Part shown: positions 27,265-35,747 of the stretch, piece by piece | Layout of the letters: every line of letters begins with the position of its first letter | How positions within the stretch are numbered: the first letter of the stretch is position 1 | From: Lentilactobacillus farraginis DSM 18382 = JCM 14108 | GTDB taxonomy: Bacteria > Bacillota > Bacilli > Lactobacillales > Lactobacillaceae | Length of the DNA: 64,000 bases | Direction: 5' to 3' | Assembly (NCBI RefSeq): GCF_000583655.1 | Contig: NZ_BAKI01000003.1 | Span: 1-64,000, forward strand | Made by a program: the position numbers and the translations under genes | Notes under the pieces: generated by a model | Database searches by the model: none | What the model saw: the letters and a program-made list of their open reading frames with translations, nothing else | Told to the model about the DNA's origin: nothing

Positions 27265-27699
27265 ATGGAAATCAATACATCGATCAAGAAGCATTTAATT
27301 ATTTTTTTAGACGCGTTGCTATTATTTTTTATTTTTGCAGGACCGTCAGTCCAAGCGGCTGCCTGGCATCAGGGTACGCCAAGCGCGTTACGCGGCAACT
27401 GGCAGTTAGCAGCCAAAACAGAAGCCGGTCCCAATGGCAAAGCGATTATTTATTATACATTATCATTCAGCAAAACAGCCATTAGTACCTCGGCTACTAT
27501 TAATGGCAAAAGCTTGGAATACCGGATCCGACCGGTTGATTATCAACGTATTTCAAAAAACACCTACTTGGTCAGAAATCATGCTTCAAACGGAAATGAA
27601 TCATTGCTAACCATTAACCAGGTTAACAAGAAAAAAATGATTGTCGGTAATGGCACTAAGAATACAAATAAAATGGCTTATTACAAAGTGGGAAAATAA
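27265..27699 (+). CDS. Small secreted protein, W-G-P-G family
   Basis: About 144 residues with a signal peptide (cleavage near VQAA). The mature part AWHQGTPSALRGNW parallels the neighbour at 26685, and the C-terminus MIVGNGTKNTNKMAYYKVGK is nearly the same as the neighbour's. ATG 27265 lies 11 nt after AGGAGG; a GTG at 27253 overlaps the site. It probably arose with the upstream gene by duplication. Function unknown. Confidence 0.8.
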   Translation: MEINTSIKKHLIIFLDALLLFFIFAGPSVQAAAWHQGTPSALRGNWQLAAKTEAGPNGKAIIYYTLSFSKTAISTSATINGKSLEYRIRPVDYQRISKNTYLVRNHASNGNESLLTINQVNKKKMIVGNGTKNTNKMAYYKVGK

Positions 27700-27894
27700 C
27701 CTTTTTACGTTTTTGAACCGGAACCACCCTAAAATTAACCGGATTGTTTTCACCACTGTTTAAATCGAGTAAAATTCTTAATTTTATCAGCCGCTGTCAC
27801 GTGTTAGAATGGTTATTGTAATTGTTTATTCACCTACGGGTAACAATTGACAACAAACCACAATATTTTGAAATTAATTTGGAGGAATTTTTTT

Positions 27895-28650
27895 ATGAAG
27901 AAAGCAATGTTGTTTGTCTTTGGGGTCTGCCTATTAGCCTTGGGGGGCTGTGCCAATACATCAAAGGTGGTTTCCAAATCAACAGACGCTGTTGATTCAA
28001 TTAAGAGCGGCCAAGCTGTCGTTACCTTGAAGACAAAATCAGGAGTTGGCAGCCAACAAACGATTGATGGTGGGACATTTACCTTGAAGCCATTTGTTGT
28101 GGCTTTGAACCAATCAAACCAAAGCCAACCTACCAGCCATTACTACATCAACAAGAATATGCTTTATATTCAAATGAACAAAGTTTGGTATAAACAACCC
28201 ATTTCTAAAAACAGTCAACTGATTAAGAATACCCGTAGCCAAATGTCTGCTCGTTCAGCGGCTCAAATCCTTAAGGGGATTAAAAAGGATTTGAAATTAA
28301 AATCCAACGATAAGACTTATACGCTCTCCTATGATGGTGACAGTAAAAAGGCAACCAGCGTTGCTAAGAAAGTGCTGATTTCCCAGTCCGGTAAAGCTGC
28401 TGAAAAGAACGCCGACAAGATCAGCGTTTCCCACCTGACGTTCAAATACACGGTTAACAAGAAAACTTATTTACCAACAAAATCAAATATTAAGATTCAA
28501 TACACCAGTAAAGGGGAAGCTGCTACCACTACTGTTAGCGGTAGTTACGCCGACTTGAATAAGATTAACAAAGTTGATGTTCCTGAAAGTGTCATGACTC
28601 AAGCCAAGAAGTTCCCGGCAAGCTTAGCCAAATACATGGGTACGGATTAA
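27895..28650 (+). CDS. Lipoprotein, DUF6612-like
   Basis: A 251-residue lipoprotein. The signal peptide ends in the lipobox LALGGC (Cys about 19), so it is anchored to the outer face of the membrane. The rest is beta-rich with repeated threonine/lysine strands, as in LppX/LprG-like folds. GGAGG precedes ATG 27895; the frame is open 16 codons upstream without a site. Its ligand or partner is unknown. Confidence 0.82.
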   Translation: MKKAMLFVFGVCLLALGGCANTSKVVSKSTDAVDSIKSGQAVVTLKTKSGVGSQQTIDGGTFTLKPFVVALNQSNQSQPTSHYYINKNMLYIQMNKVWYKQPISKNSQLIKNTRSQMSARSAAQILKGIKKDLKLKSNDKTYTLSYDGDSKKATSVAKKVLISQSGKAAEKNADKISVSHLTFKYTVNKKTYLPTKSNIKIQYTSKGEAATTTVSGSYADLNKINKVDVPESVMTQAKKFPASLAKYMGTD

Positions 28651-28770
28651 GATGATTTAGTATCCCAGGATACTGACAACAGCCGGTTAATCACCGACTA
28701 AATCATCATTAAAAATAGTCTCCACTATTTGAGAAGCAACGTGCTTTTCGATAGCGGAGATTATTTTTAA
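28651..28770 (+). terminator. Two hairpins after the lipoprotein gene
   Basis: The first is an 11-bp perfect stem GATGATTTAGT / ACTAAATCATC enclosing 33 nt. The second, AATAGTCTCC / GGAGATTATT with a T-rich end, is the likely terminator. Confidence 0.7.
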
Positions 28771-28852
28771 TTAAAAGTAATTTTCAAGCCAACCGCCCTA
28801 ACATGATATGATATTATAAGTATTAACATACTTGAAAGGATGTTCATTTATA

Positions 28853-31513
28853 ATGAAATCAAAGCGGAAGACATTACTCCTCAGCTTTTTAACCCCACTT
28901 ATTATAGTAACCTGCTATTTTATTTATCGTAAATTCGCGCCATTTGGCAGTTCATCCGTAATGACTGTCGATATGGGCCAACAATATATTGACTTTTTTA
29001 CTTACTTCAGAACGACGATCCTACATAACCCCGGTGGGATGCTTTATTCATTTAGCAAAGCACTGGGCGGCGACATGCTGGGAACTTGGAGCTACTATTT
29101 AATGAGCCCCCTGAACCTGTTAATTCTGCTGTTCCCGTTAAGCAAACTGCCAGCCGTTGTCGGTATAATTACAATTTTAAAATACGCACTGGCAGGCCTA
29201 ACTGCCGGTTATACATTTATCAAACTCCAAAAGACGACTGGCTGGCCGGTAGTGGCCTTCTCAACCGTTTATGCACTGATGGGCTGGATGGTGGCCAACC
29301 AGTTAAACACCATCTGGGTAGACGGTGTGATCCTGCTGCCGCTGATCTTTTTAGGACTCACCCATATTCTGCAGGGTGGCGGTACCAAGCTTTACATTAT
29401 CAGCTTGGCAGCCATTTTAATGATCAATTATTACATTGGCTGGATGATTGCCATTTTTGTTTCTGCTTATGTGGTTATTTTTACCCTTTGCAAAGCCTAT
29501 CAAACGACCAGTGCCTATTGGAAAGTCGTTTTAAAGTGGCTGGGGGCTTCGCTCATCAGTGGTGCGCTGGCAGCTTGGATTTTAGTTCCCACCTTCTTTG
29601 CACTCCTTAAGAGTAAGTCTAACCTGGAATCATCACCACTACTTTTCCGCTTTGAATACAATCCGTTTCAAATGATTGCCAAGTTTGTCAACGGTGGTTT
29701 CAACTTTAATCAACTACCAAAAGGAACCCCCAACATCTTTGTCGGCAGTATCGCCTTAATCATGTGTCTGTACTACTTTTTTGCGCCAACCATAAAACGC
29801 CGCTTAAAGATTGCCAATGGCATTTTACTGGCGTTCATGATTTTATCCATGTGCTTTGAACCGTTGGACGTATTATGGCACGGAATGGCCCTGCCCGTTT
29901 GGTATCCGTTCCGCTTCTCATTCATTTTTTCTTTCTTAGTTATTACGATGGGCTTTTCAGCACTTCAGGAAGCCCTGAAAAACGGCATTATCTGGCGCAG
30001 ATTTGCCATTTGCCTCGGTATTATGGTTGCCGGATTCCTCTATATTACTATTGCCATTAAGAATTTCGAATTTTTGACGTATGGTAAGATTTTAACTGCA
30101 GCTATTTTTCTGATTCTATCGGTTCTCCTGATCTTTCTTTGGACCAAATTTCCCAAGAAAACTTTCTTTCCACTACTCATGTTTCTCTTAATAGCTGTAG
30201 AGATGGGAACCAATCTGGCGGTTTCACTTTCAAGTCTCAGCTATTTGGACGCAGCCAACTATACCGAATTTTCAAAGCTAATGCGGGCCGCCAGCAGTAA
30301 AACCAGAAAAATGGACAGTGGCTTTTACCGGTCCGCGACAACCTTCAGTCGAACCAGAAATGATGCCATGACCGGTAACTTTTACGGTGGTTCGGTATTT
30401 TCGTCCACGTTGGAAACAGCAACCACTAACTTCTATAACGATATTGGTAATCCTAGTGATATGTACTACTCCGTTTATTCCAACGGAACGATTTTTACTG
30501 ATTCATTGCTGTCAATGAAATATTACTTCACACCGCGACACGTTAAAAACAAATCCGAATACCGCCGCTCACTTAATTATTTGACGCCACTAACTTCAAG
30601 ACCGGACCTGGTTGATTACAGCAAGGTCGCCCATACTGATTTAATTAACATTTACAAGAACCCATACACTTTACCATTGGGCTTTCTGTCCCGGCGTCAA
30701 TACATGTTCCCAATTAACGATACAAGTGAAACGGCCGCTTATCAAAATCAAGTTGCCTCTCAACTCGATCCACGGGTGGGAAATTTATTTACAACCGTCA
30801 CACCAACTAAGATCACCTACGATAATGCTTACCGGGCTGCCAACTTTTCTAATTCACAAATTAAAAAAATTGACAAAACTGAGCCTGCCGGCATTGAAAT
30901 GACCATTCCGGTTAAGAAACATACCTCCTATTACATGTCATTAGGTCCCCGAATGACGCAGGACACCCTAACGTACCTGGTCAACGGAAAACCGTTGCAG
31001 CAATACCGGACTTCTGCCAAAGAGACCTTGTTGAATTTGGCAACCGGCACCAACAAAGATCGAAAAATTCATTTGCTGATCCTGGCCAATGTCAATCACG
31101 CACCTTTACAAAACGTCTTCTTTTATGCACTTGATAACAATAAAGTCAAAACGTTAACTAACGATCTGAAAAAGAACCCGTATAAGATTACGCACCACAC
31201 CGCCCGCTCAATTACGGGAACTATCACCTCACCAAATGATGACCGCACGATGACCACCACAATTCCCTATTCCAAGGGTTGGACGGCAACCGTTGACGGT
31301 AAAAAGGTGACGCCACACCAATGGGCAAAAATGTTTATCTATCTGACAATCAATAAGGGTAAACACACCGTTAAGTTCACCTATACGCCTGTTGGCCTTA
31401 ATACCGGTATTATTATTTCGCTGATAGCGTTGGTCGCACTGTTGGGGATTATCGGCTACCCAATTTATAAACGACGAAAAACAACATCGACAACCACTTC
31501 GGCAAACAATTAA
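28853..31513 (+). CDS. YfhO-family membrane protein
   Basis: A large polytopic membrane protein (about 886 residues): some twelve membrane segments in the first half, a long extracellular region (about 460-830), a last membrane segment and a short basic tail. VMTVDMGQQYIDFFTYFRTT and LGGDMLGTWSYYLMSPLNLL are family hallmarks. YfhO of B. subtilis is implicated in glycosylation of lipoteichoic acid, so a cell-envelope glycosylation role is likely. ATG 28853 is preferred; a TTG at 28832 is in frame but lies in the ribosome site region. Confidence 0.88.
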   Translation: MKSKRKTLLLSFLTPLIIVTCYFIYRKFAPFGSSSVMTVDMGQQYIDFFTYFRTTILHNPGGMLYSFSKALGGDMLGTWSYYLMSPLNLLILLFPLSKLPAVVGIITILKYALAGLTAGYTFIKLQKTTGWPVVAFSTVYALMGWMVANQLNTIWVDGVILLPLIFLGLTHILQGGGTKLYIISLAAILMINYYIGWMIAIFVSAYVVIFTLCKAYQTTSAYWKVVLKWLGASLISGALAAWILVPTFFALLKSKSNLESSPLLFRFEYNPFQMIAKFVNGGFNFNQLPKGTPNIFVGSIALIMCLYYFFAPTIKRRLKIANGILLAFMILSMCFEPLDVLWHGMALPVWYPFRFSFIFSFLVITMGFSALQEALKNGIIWRRFAICLGIMVAGFLYITIAIKNFEFLTYGKILTAAIFLILSVLLIFLWTKFPKKTFFPLLMFLLIAVEMGTNLAVSLSSLSYLDAANYTEFSKLMRAASSKTRKMDSGFYRSATTFSRTRNDAMTGNFYGGSVFSSTLETATTNFYNDIGNPSDMYYSVYSNGTIFTDSLLSMKYYFTPRHVKNKSEYRRSLNYLTPLTSRPDLVDYSKVAHTDLINIYKNPYTLPLGFLSRRQYMFPINDTSETAAYQNQVASQLDPRVGNLFTTVTPTKITYDNAYRAANFSNSQIKKIDKTEPAGIEMTIPVKKHTSYYMSLGPRMTQDTLTYLVNGKPLQQYRTSAKETLLNLATGTNKDRKIHLLILANVNHAPLQNVFFYALDNNKVKTLTNDLKKNPYKITHHTARSITGTITSPNDDRTMTTTIPYSKGWTATVDGKKVTPHQWAKMFIYLTINKGKHTVKFTYTPVGLNTGIIISLIALVALLGIIGYPIYKRRKTTSTTTSANN

Positions 31514-31526
31514 TCAGTATTAATCC

Positions 31527-31563
31527 CAAAAAGTATTTTATCAATTTGGTAAAATGCTTTTTT
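31527..31563 (+). terminator. Terminator after the YfhO gene
   Basis: AAAAAGTATTTTA pairs with TAAAATGCTTTTTTT. Confidence 0.85.
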
Positions 31564-32010
31564 TATACCCGTTTGATAAGTTCTGTCAAAAATCCATCCT
31601 TAATTTAAGCTGATTTTAAGTTAAGTTTGGGAAAATAATGACAAATAATACTTCAATATTGCTTTATTTTGAAAAAATAATCCGCCTTTTCCCTTCAAAT
31701 ACTAGAAAATTGTATTACGTCCAGTGCGCCTGGGCACCTTTTTGAAATATTTTTGTAATATAACTTTTCGCATTGAGATCGATTCCATCGGCTTGCTAAA
31801 AGCGCTTATTACTATTTTTTAGGTAAGCCATGACATTACATATATTACCTCAATGTAAGATAAGTCACTTCCTCGAAATAAATTCGTACACTTCTCGATA
31901 TTGTCTCGTAACAATTACCGGTTATACTCGTAAGAGTTAATTGATAGTGATTAACACATCGGAAAGAAACAGTAACTAATTTCTCGAATCTATTTATAGG
32001 AGTGTCTATC
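31564..32010. other. Intergenic region before the LysM gene
   Basis: About 450 bp, very AT-rich, without a gene. Several TGTAAT/ATTACA-like hexamers occur (31750, 31835-31855), but not at the spacing of a WalR site. No promoter stands out. Confidence 0.35.
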
Positions 32011-32616
32011 TTGAAAAAATTTATTACCACCATTCTAGCAACATCAGCAGCTGCCATCGGTTTGTTCTTCGCAGGCGCAGCAGGTGCAAATGCTTCCACG
32101 AACTACACAGTTAAGTCCGGCGACTCTGTCTGGGCAATCTCGCAACAATTCGGTTCATCAATCAATGCAATCGAAAGTGCAAACAACATCTCCAACCATT
32201 TGATCTTGCCTGGTCAAACATTGGTAATTCCTGACGGGACTTCGACTACTGCTACTACCAACACTACTCCAGCAGCAACTCAGTCAACTACCAATGCACA
32301 ACAAAAGGCCAGCTACAGTCAACCAGCTGCTAATACTACCAGCAACACGACTGCTACAAGCACTGCTTCATACGGTAGCAGCACAAAGAGCGCTGTTTTG
32401 AGCCAAATGGCTTCAAGAACCGGTGTTTCAGCAGCTACTTGGGATGCAATCATCACTCGTGAATCAAACTGGCAGCCATCTGTTCGAAACAGTTCAAGTG
32501 GTGCTTACGGTTTATTCCAAAACATGCACATTAGTGGCGGTTCAGTTCAACAACAAGTTGACGCTGCCGTTAGCTTATACAACCAACAAGGCATGAGTGC
32601 CTGGGCTTTGGGTTAA
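32011..32616 (+). CDS. Secreted LysM protein with lysozyme-like domain
   Basis: A cell-wall protein of about 201 residues. Signal peptide (cleavage near NAS), then one LysM domain ([19 protein letters not shown]... about residues 33-76) that binds peptidoglycan. A Thr/Ala/Ser/Asn-rich linker and a C-terminal transglycosylase-like domain follow ([23 protein letters not shown] with the catalytic-type Glu). The start is TTG 32011, 8 nt after AGGAG; a GTG at 32002 overlaps the site. It probably remodels or cleaves peptidoglycan. Codons are highly biased, suggesting strong expression. Confidence 0.88.
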   Translation: MKKFITTILATSAAAIGLFFAGAAGANASTNYTVKSGDSVWAISQQFGSSINAIESANNISNHLILPGQTLVIPDGTSTTATTNTTPAATQSTTNAQQKASYSQPAANTTSNTTATSTASYGSSTKSAVLSQMASRTGVSAATWDAIITRESNWQPSVRNSSSGAYGLFQNMHISGGSVQQQVDAAVSLYNQQGMSAWALG

Positions 32617-32639
32617 GCTAAATAATTAATTTGAATTTT

Positions 32640-32674
32640 AGGCCATTCGAAAATTTTTCGAATGGTTTTTTTGT
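32640..32674 (+). terminator. Terminator after the LysM gene
   Basis: GCCATTCGAAAA pairs with TTCGAATGGTTTTTTT. Confidence 0.9.
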
Positions 32675-32803
32675 ATGTAAAAAATCAAAATTTGAAACCG
32701 TAATTGCTTATTGCCTGCCCAGGCTTGGGATTTTAGACAATAAAAAAAGAGCCGGCCCAAAACGTTTTTAGGTACCTGCCCCTCAAAATGCGATATATCA
32801 GCT

Positions 32804-33364
32804 TTAATCGACTTTTTCAATCTTTCCTGTTGCAATCGGCAGCGTCGTATGTGGATCATAATGCATCACACTGCCCTGAACCGTGTCGGGTAAATCAACC
32901 GATTCCGGAATACCGTGAATATAAATTACGCGTTTCTCCAAGTGTAATTCATCATCGTTGAAAGTTTCTTTAAACTTTTTCTGAATGTCTTTTAACGAAA
33001 CCTGTTTTTCATAGTGAAAATGGCCGTTTGCATCAGAAACCGGATAAGTATCAGTCGGGATATTCATTTCCGCCGGTTTATCATTAAACGGCACCATCGT
33101 TGTCCCTGAAACCGGCTCTGTTTCAGGCAGGTCAACGTAACCATCGTGGTTTACATCCTGCGCGATCGTAGCCGGTTTTGCATCACGACCATCAGGGAAG
33201 CCGTGAAAATGCATCCAATGTTGCGTGTTGGGTGACGTTTGGTTCATTGTAATTTCAACGGTTAATGTGTCATTGTCAATTGTAAAATCAGCCTCACCAC
33301 TGGGGTGAATGCCAAGCTTATCCCCATTCAACGATTGAATTTCTGCACGGTATTTTTCTGCCAT
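32804..33364 (-). CDS. CHRD-like protein with an EF-hand-type loop
   Basis: A 186-residue soluble protein without a signal peptide. HWMHFHGFPDG and a later VIYIHGIPESV recall CHRD-type domains with paired His. Residues 70-81 (DVNHDGYVDLPE) match the calcium-binding EF-hand loop at every ligand position. AGAGGAG lies 9 nt before ATG 33364; a GTG three codons up is too close. Function unknown; metal binding is an inference from motif only. Confidence 0.75.
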   Translation of the reverse strand: MAEKYRAEIQSLNGDKLGIHPSGEADFTIDNDTLTVEITMNQTSPNTQHWMHFHGFPDGRDAKPATIAQDVNHDGYVDLPETEPVSGTTMVPFNDKPAEMNIPTDTYPVSDANGHFHYEKQVSLKDIQKKFKETFNDDELHLEKRVIYIHGIPESVDLPDTVQGSVMHYDPHTTLPIATGKIEKVD

Positions 33365-33631
33365 AATAATCACTCCTCTAAAACTATTTTGTACACAATC
33401 TTATTATAACCGTTTTTTCGATTTTTATAATACCTTTTCCAAAAATATTTTTAACACCGTTAAGTTTGTTTAAACGTATCAACCGGTTGAAGAGTTTTGT
33501 CGATCAAGTGTGCAATAATTGGCTGGATTTTTTCCCCTCCAATTGGCGGTTTTTATCTTTTCCAATTATTTTTATACTATATGGTATCAATTCAAAAATT
33601 TTAATCATCATCGAAAGGAATCAATCTGCCT

Positions 33632-34243
33632 ATGAAATCAATACATCGTCAAACACCAAAACGACTGGTTTTACTCTCAATGTTTATTGCCATCATCATC
33701 GTTCAATCAATGGTCCCTTTTCTGGGCTACGTTACCATTGGCGTCGTCAGTATTACCCTTATTCAGTTAACCGTTGCCATTTCGGCTATTCTGCTTGGCA
33801 ATCGGGCCGGCTTAATGACTGGTTTTGCCTGGGGATTACTTTCATTTATTCGCTCGTGGACATCTCCAAGCAGCCCACTGGAGGCACTGATGTTTCATAA
33901 TCCATTTATCGCTATTTTACCAAGGATTTTAGTAGGACTTCTTGCCGGAATCGCTTATAATGTTGTCAGCAAACGAAAAAACGAAATTTTAGCTGCTAGT
34001 GTAAGCGGTTTAATTGCCTCGGTCACGAATACGATTCTGGTTTTGGGATTGAGTGCCTTCTTCTTCATTGGCCTTCACGCAACCATGGGATCTGTATCCG
34101 GCACGCAATGGGCCTGGCTCCTATTGGGAATTGCCGGCAATAACGGGATTTTTGAAGGTATTTTTTCATTTGTCGTAACCCCGATTATTGTGACGCCGTT
34201 ATTAAAATCAAGCCACCTAAAACATCTTTTACAGGGAGACTAA
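33632..34243 (+). CDS. ECF transporter S component
   Basis: A 203-residue membrane protein with about six hydrophobic segments, the substrate-specific subunit of an energy-coupling-factor vitamin transporter. IGVVSITLIQLTVAISAILLG and FIAILPRILVGLLAGIAY resemble the pantothenate/PanT-like group. The shared EcfA/A'/T energising module is not in this window. A MocR/PdxR-like regulator starts 3 bp after its stop, so the two are co-transcribed. The vitamin is uncertain: pantothenate by similarity, or a B6 vitamer by neighbour. Confidence 0.78.
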   Translation: MKSIHRQTPKRLVLLSMFIAIIIVQSMVPFLGYVTIGVVSITLIQLTVAISAILLGNRAGLMTGFAWGLLSFIRSWTSPSSPLEALMFHNPFIAILPRILVGLLAGIAYNVVSKRKNEILAASVSGLIASVTNTILVLGLSAFFFIGLHATMGSVSGTQWAWLLLGIAGNNGIFEGIFSFVVTPIIVTPLLKSSHLKHLLQGD

Positions 34244-34246
34244 ATT

Positions 34247-35728
34247 ATGGACTGGCATCTTGACCCTTCTGCCCACACATTTCGTTATCAACAGCTGATT
34301 AACCGGATTCAACGCGCCATTCAAAGCGGTGAATTACTGCCCGGAGAAAAATTACCTTCCGAACGCCGATTAGCCCAATTGCTCGGTATTGACCGCTCAA
34401 CGGTTAATCGGGCTTACAGTGAATTAGCCGCCGGCAACATCGTTTCTCGAACAGTTGGCCAGGGAACCCGGGTTAAAGCGCGCACTAAGCCAACTAAACA
34501 CCCTAATTGGCTGGCTTACCTGCGAACCAAATCTGATGATGCCGACTTGCTGACGGGCCAAATTGGTCAGAAGCCGCAACTGGACCTGGCAGCGAATATC
34601 CTACCGCCCAGCTTATGGCCGATACTCCCATCGGTGAAGTTTCCCCACTATCTGCCAAAAGAAGGCTCCGACAATGCCGTTTTGGGTTTGGCGGGATTAC
34701 GGCACCAGATTTTACAAACAACGGGGAGTCGTCAATTGGCTGCTAAAGTCGACGATGCCCAAATTCTGATTACTTCCGGGATTCAGCAGGCTTTTACGCT
34801 GTTGGTTGAAGGTCTATTGGCACCGGGAGACGCGGTCGCTATCGAATCGCCTTCATCGTTGAATCAGCTGACAATCTTTCAACTACTGGGAATTCGTATT
34901 TACCGGGTCCCCATCAGTGAAACCGGCAAACTGGATCTTGTCAGATTGGCAAAATTAAAACGTCAGCACCAGATTAAGCTGCTATTTGTCATGCCAAACA
35001 TTCAAAACCCCACCGGCACAACCATGACCCTGGCTGACCGTCAGAATTTGGTAACCACCTGTCGCGACCTGTCACTGCCCATCGTCGAGGGAGATCCGTT
35101 TCAACCATTGGTTCAATCACAACTCCCGACGCTGTTCTGCTTGGATCCGGACAACGTTATTTACGCGAGCACCCTCAGCTTATTAATGGGCAGCCAAACC
35201 AGAATCGGTTGGCTGTTTGGTCCGGCGCACGTCATGTACCAGCTGGGCATTCTGCGCGATAAACTGGGTGAACGAATCGGATTGGCCCAGCAGGTCGTTG
35301 CCGAAGAATTTTTACGCAGCCCGGCACTGAAATCCCAACAGAAACGATTAGCTGATTACTTATCTGCTCAACAGCACCGGTTGCGAGTCAAACTCGCGCC
35401 ACTTGCGTCACGTCAATGGATTAAAGTCACTCCCGGCCAACCCGGTTTCTTTCTTTGGATTAACCTGTTGGGCCTACCGCCGCTTCAAGCACGGGATTAT
35501 CTGCCCTTTCGAAAAAACGGCCTGTCAATTTTGCCGGCGCCCTACTTCGGCAGCTCGACGAATGGCTTTCGACTAGGCGTTGTCGGACTGGAAACAGCGG
35601 ATCAACTGAATGAAGCCGCCATTAAAATCAAATCAGCGATCACAGAAATTCGGCGTCTAGCGGCCAACATAATGACGAACATTGACAACAAAAGGCGCCC
35701 GCAATTTGCGAAGCGCCTTTTGTACTAA
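34247..35728 (+). CDS. MocR-like regulator (GntR HTH plus aminotransferase-like domain) lacking the PLP lysine
   Basis: A 493-residue fusion. The N-terminal GntR winged helix (about 10-80: PSERRLAQLLGIDRSTVNRAY) is followed by a fold-type I aminotransferase-like domain (about 110-470). NPTG (254-257), Asp283 and the late Arg (GFRLGVV) are kept, but the site of the Schiff-base Lys reads STLSLLMG with Leu312. It therefore cannot bind PLP covalently in the usual way. It is coupled to the ECF S component. A terminator hairpin overlaps its last codons, so the natural stop may be earlier, near 35685, if another base was lost around 35653. Ligand unknown. Confidence 0.85.
   Translation: MDWHLDPSAHTFRYQQLINRIQRAIQSGELLPGEKLPSERRLAQLLGIDRSTVNRAYSELAAGNIVSRTVGQGTRVKARTKPTKHPNWLAYLRTKSDDADLLTGQIGQKPQLDLAANILPPSLWPILPSVKFPHYLPKEGSDNAVLGLAGLRHQILQTTGSRQLAAKVDDAQILITSGIQQAFTLLVEGLLAPGDAVAIESPSSLNQLTIFQLLGIRIYRVPISETGKLDLVRLAKLKRQHQIKLLFVMPNIQNPTGTTMTLADRQNLVTTCRDLSLPIVEGDPFQPLVQSQLPTLFCLDPDNVIYASTLSLLMGSQTRIGWLFGPAHVMYQLGILRDKLGERIGLAQQVVAEEFLRSPALKSQQKRLADYLSAQQHRLRVKLAPLASRQWIKVTPGQPGFFLWINLLGLPPLQARDYLPFRKNGLSILPAPYFGSSTNGFRLGVVGLETADQLNEAAIKIKSAITEIRRLAANIMTNIDNKRRPQFAKRLLY
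35688..35723. terminator. Bidirectional terminator between the MocR gene and recQ
   Basis: An 11-bp perfect stem ACAAAAGGCGC / GCGCCTTTTGT serves both converging genes. It overlaps the end of the MocR-like frame. Confidence 0.8.
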
Positions 35729-35747
35729 TATCTCAAGATTTAAACGT

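Noticed and set aside
28832-28852. TTG start for the YfhO gene
   Set aside because: The AAAGGA stretch used as ribosome site lies inside it; ATG 28853 is better placed.
31750-31860. WalR sites before the LysM gene
   Set aside because: TGTAAT-like hexamers occur but not as a direct repeat with 5-bp spacing.
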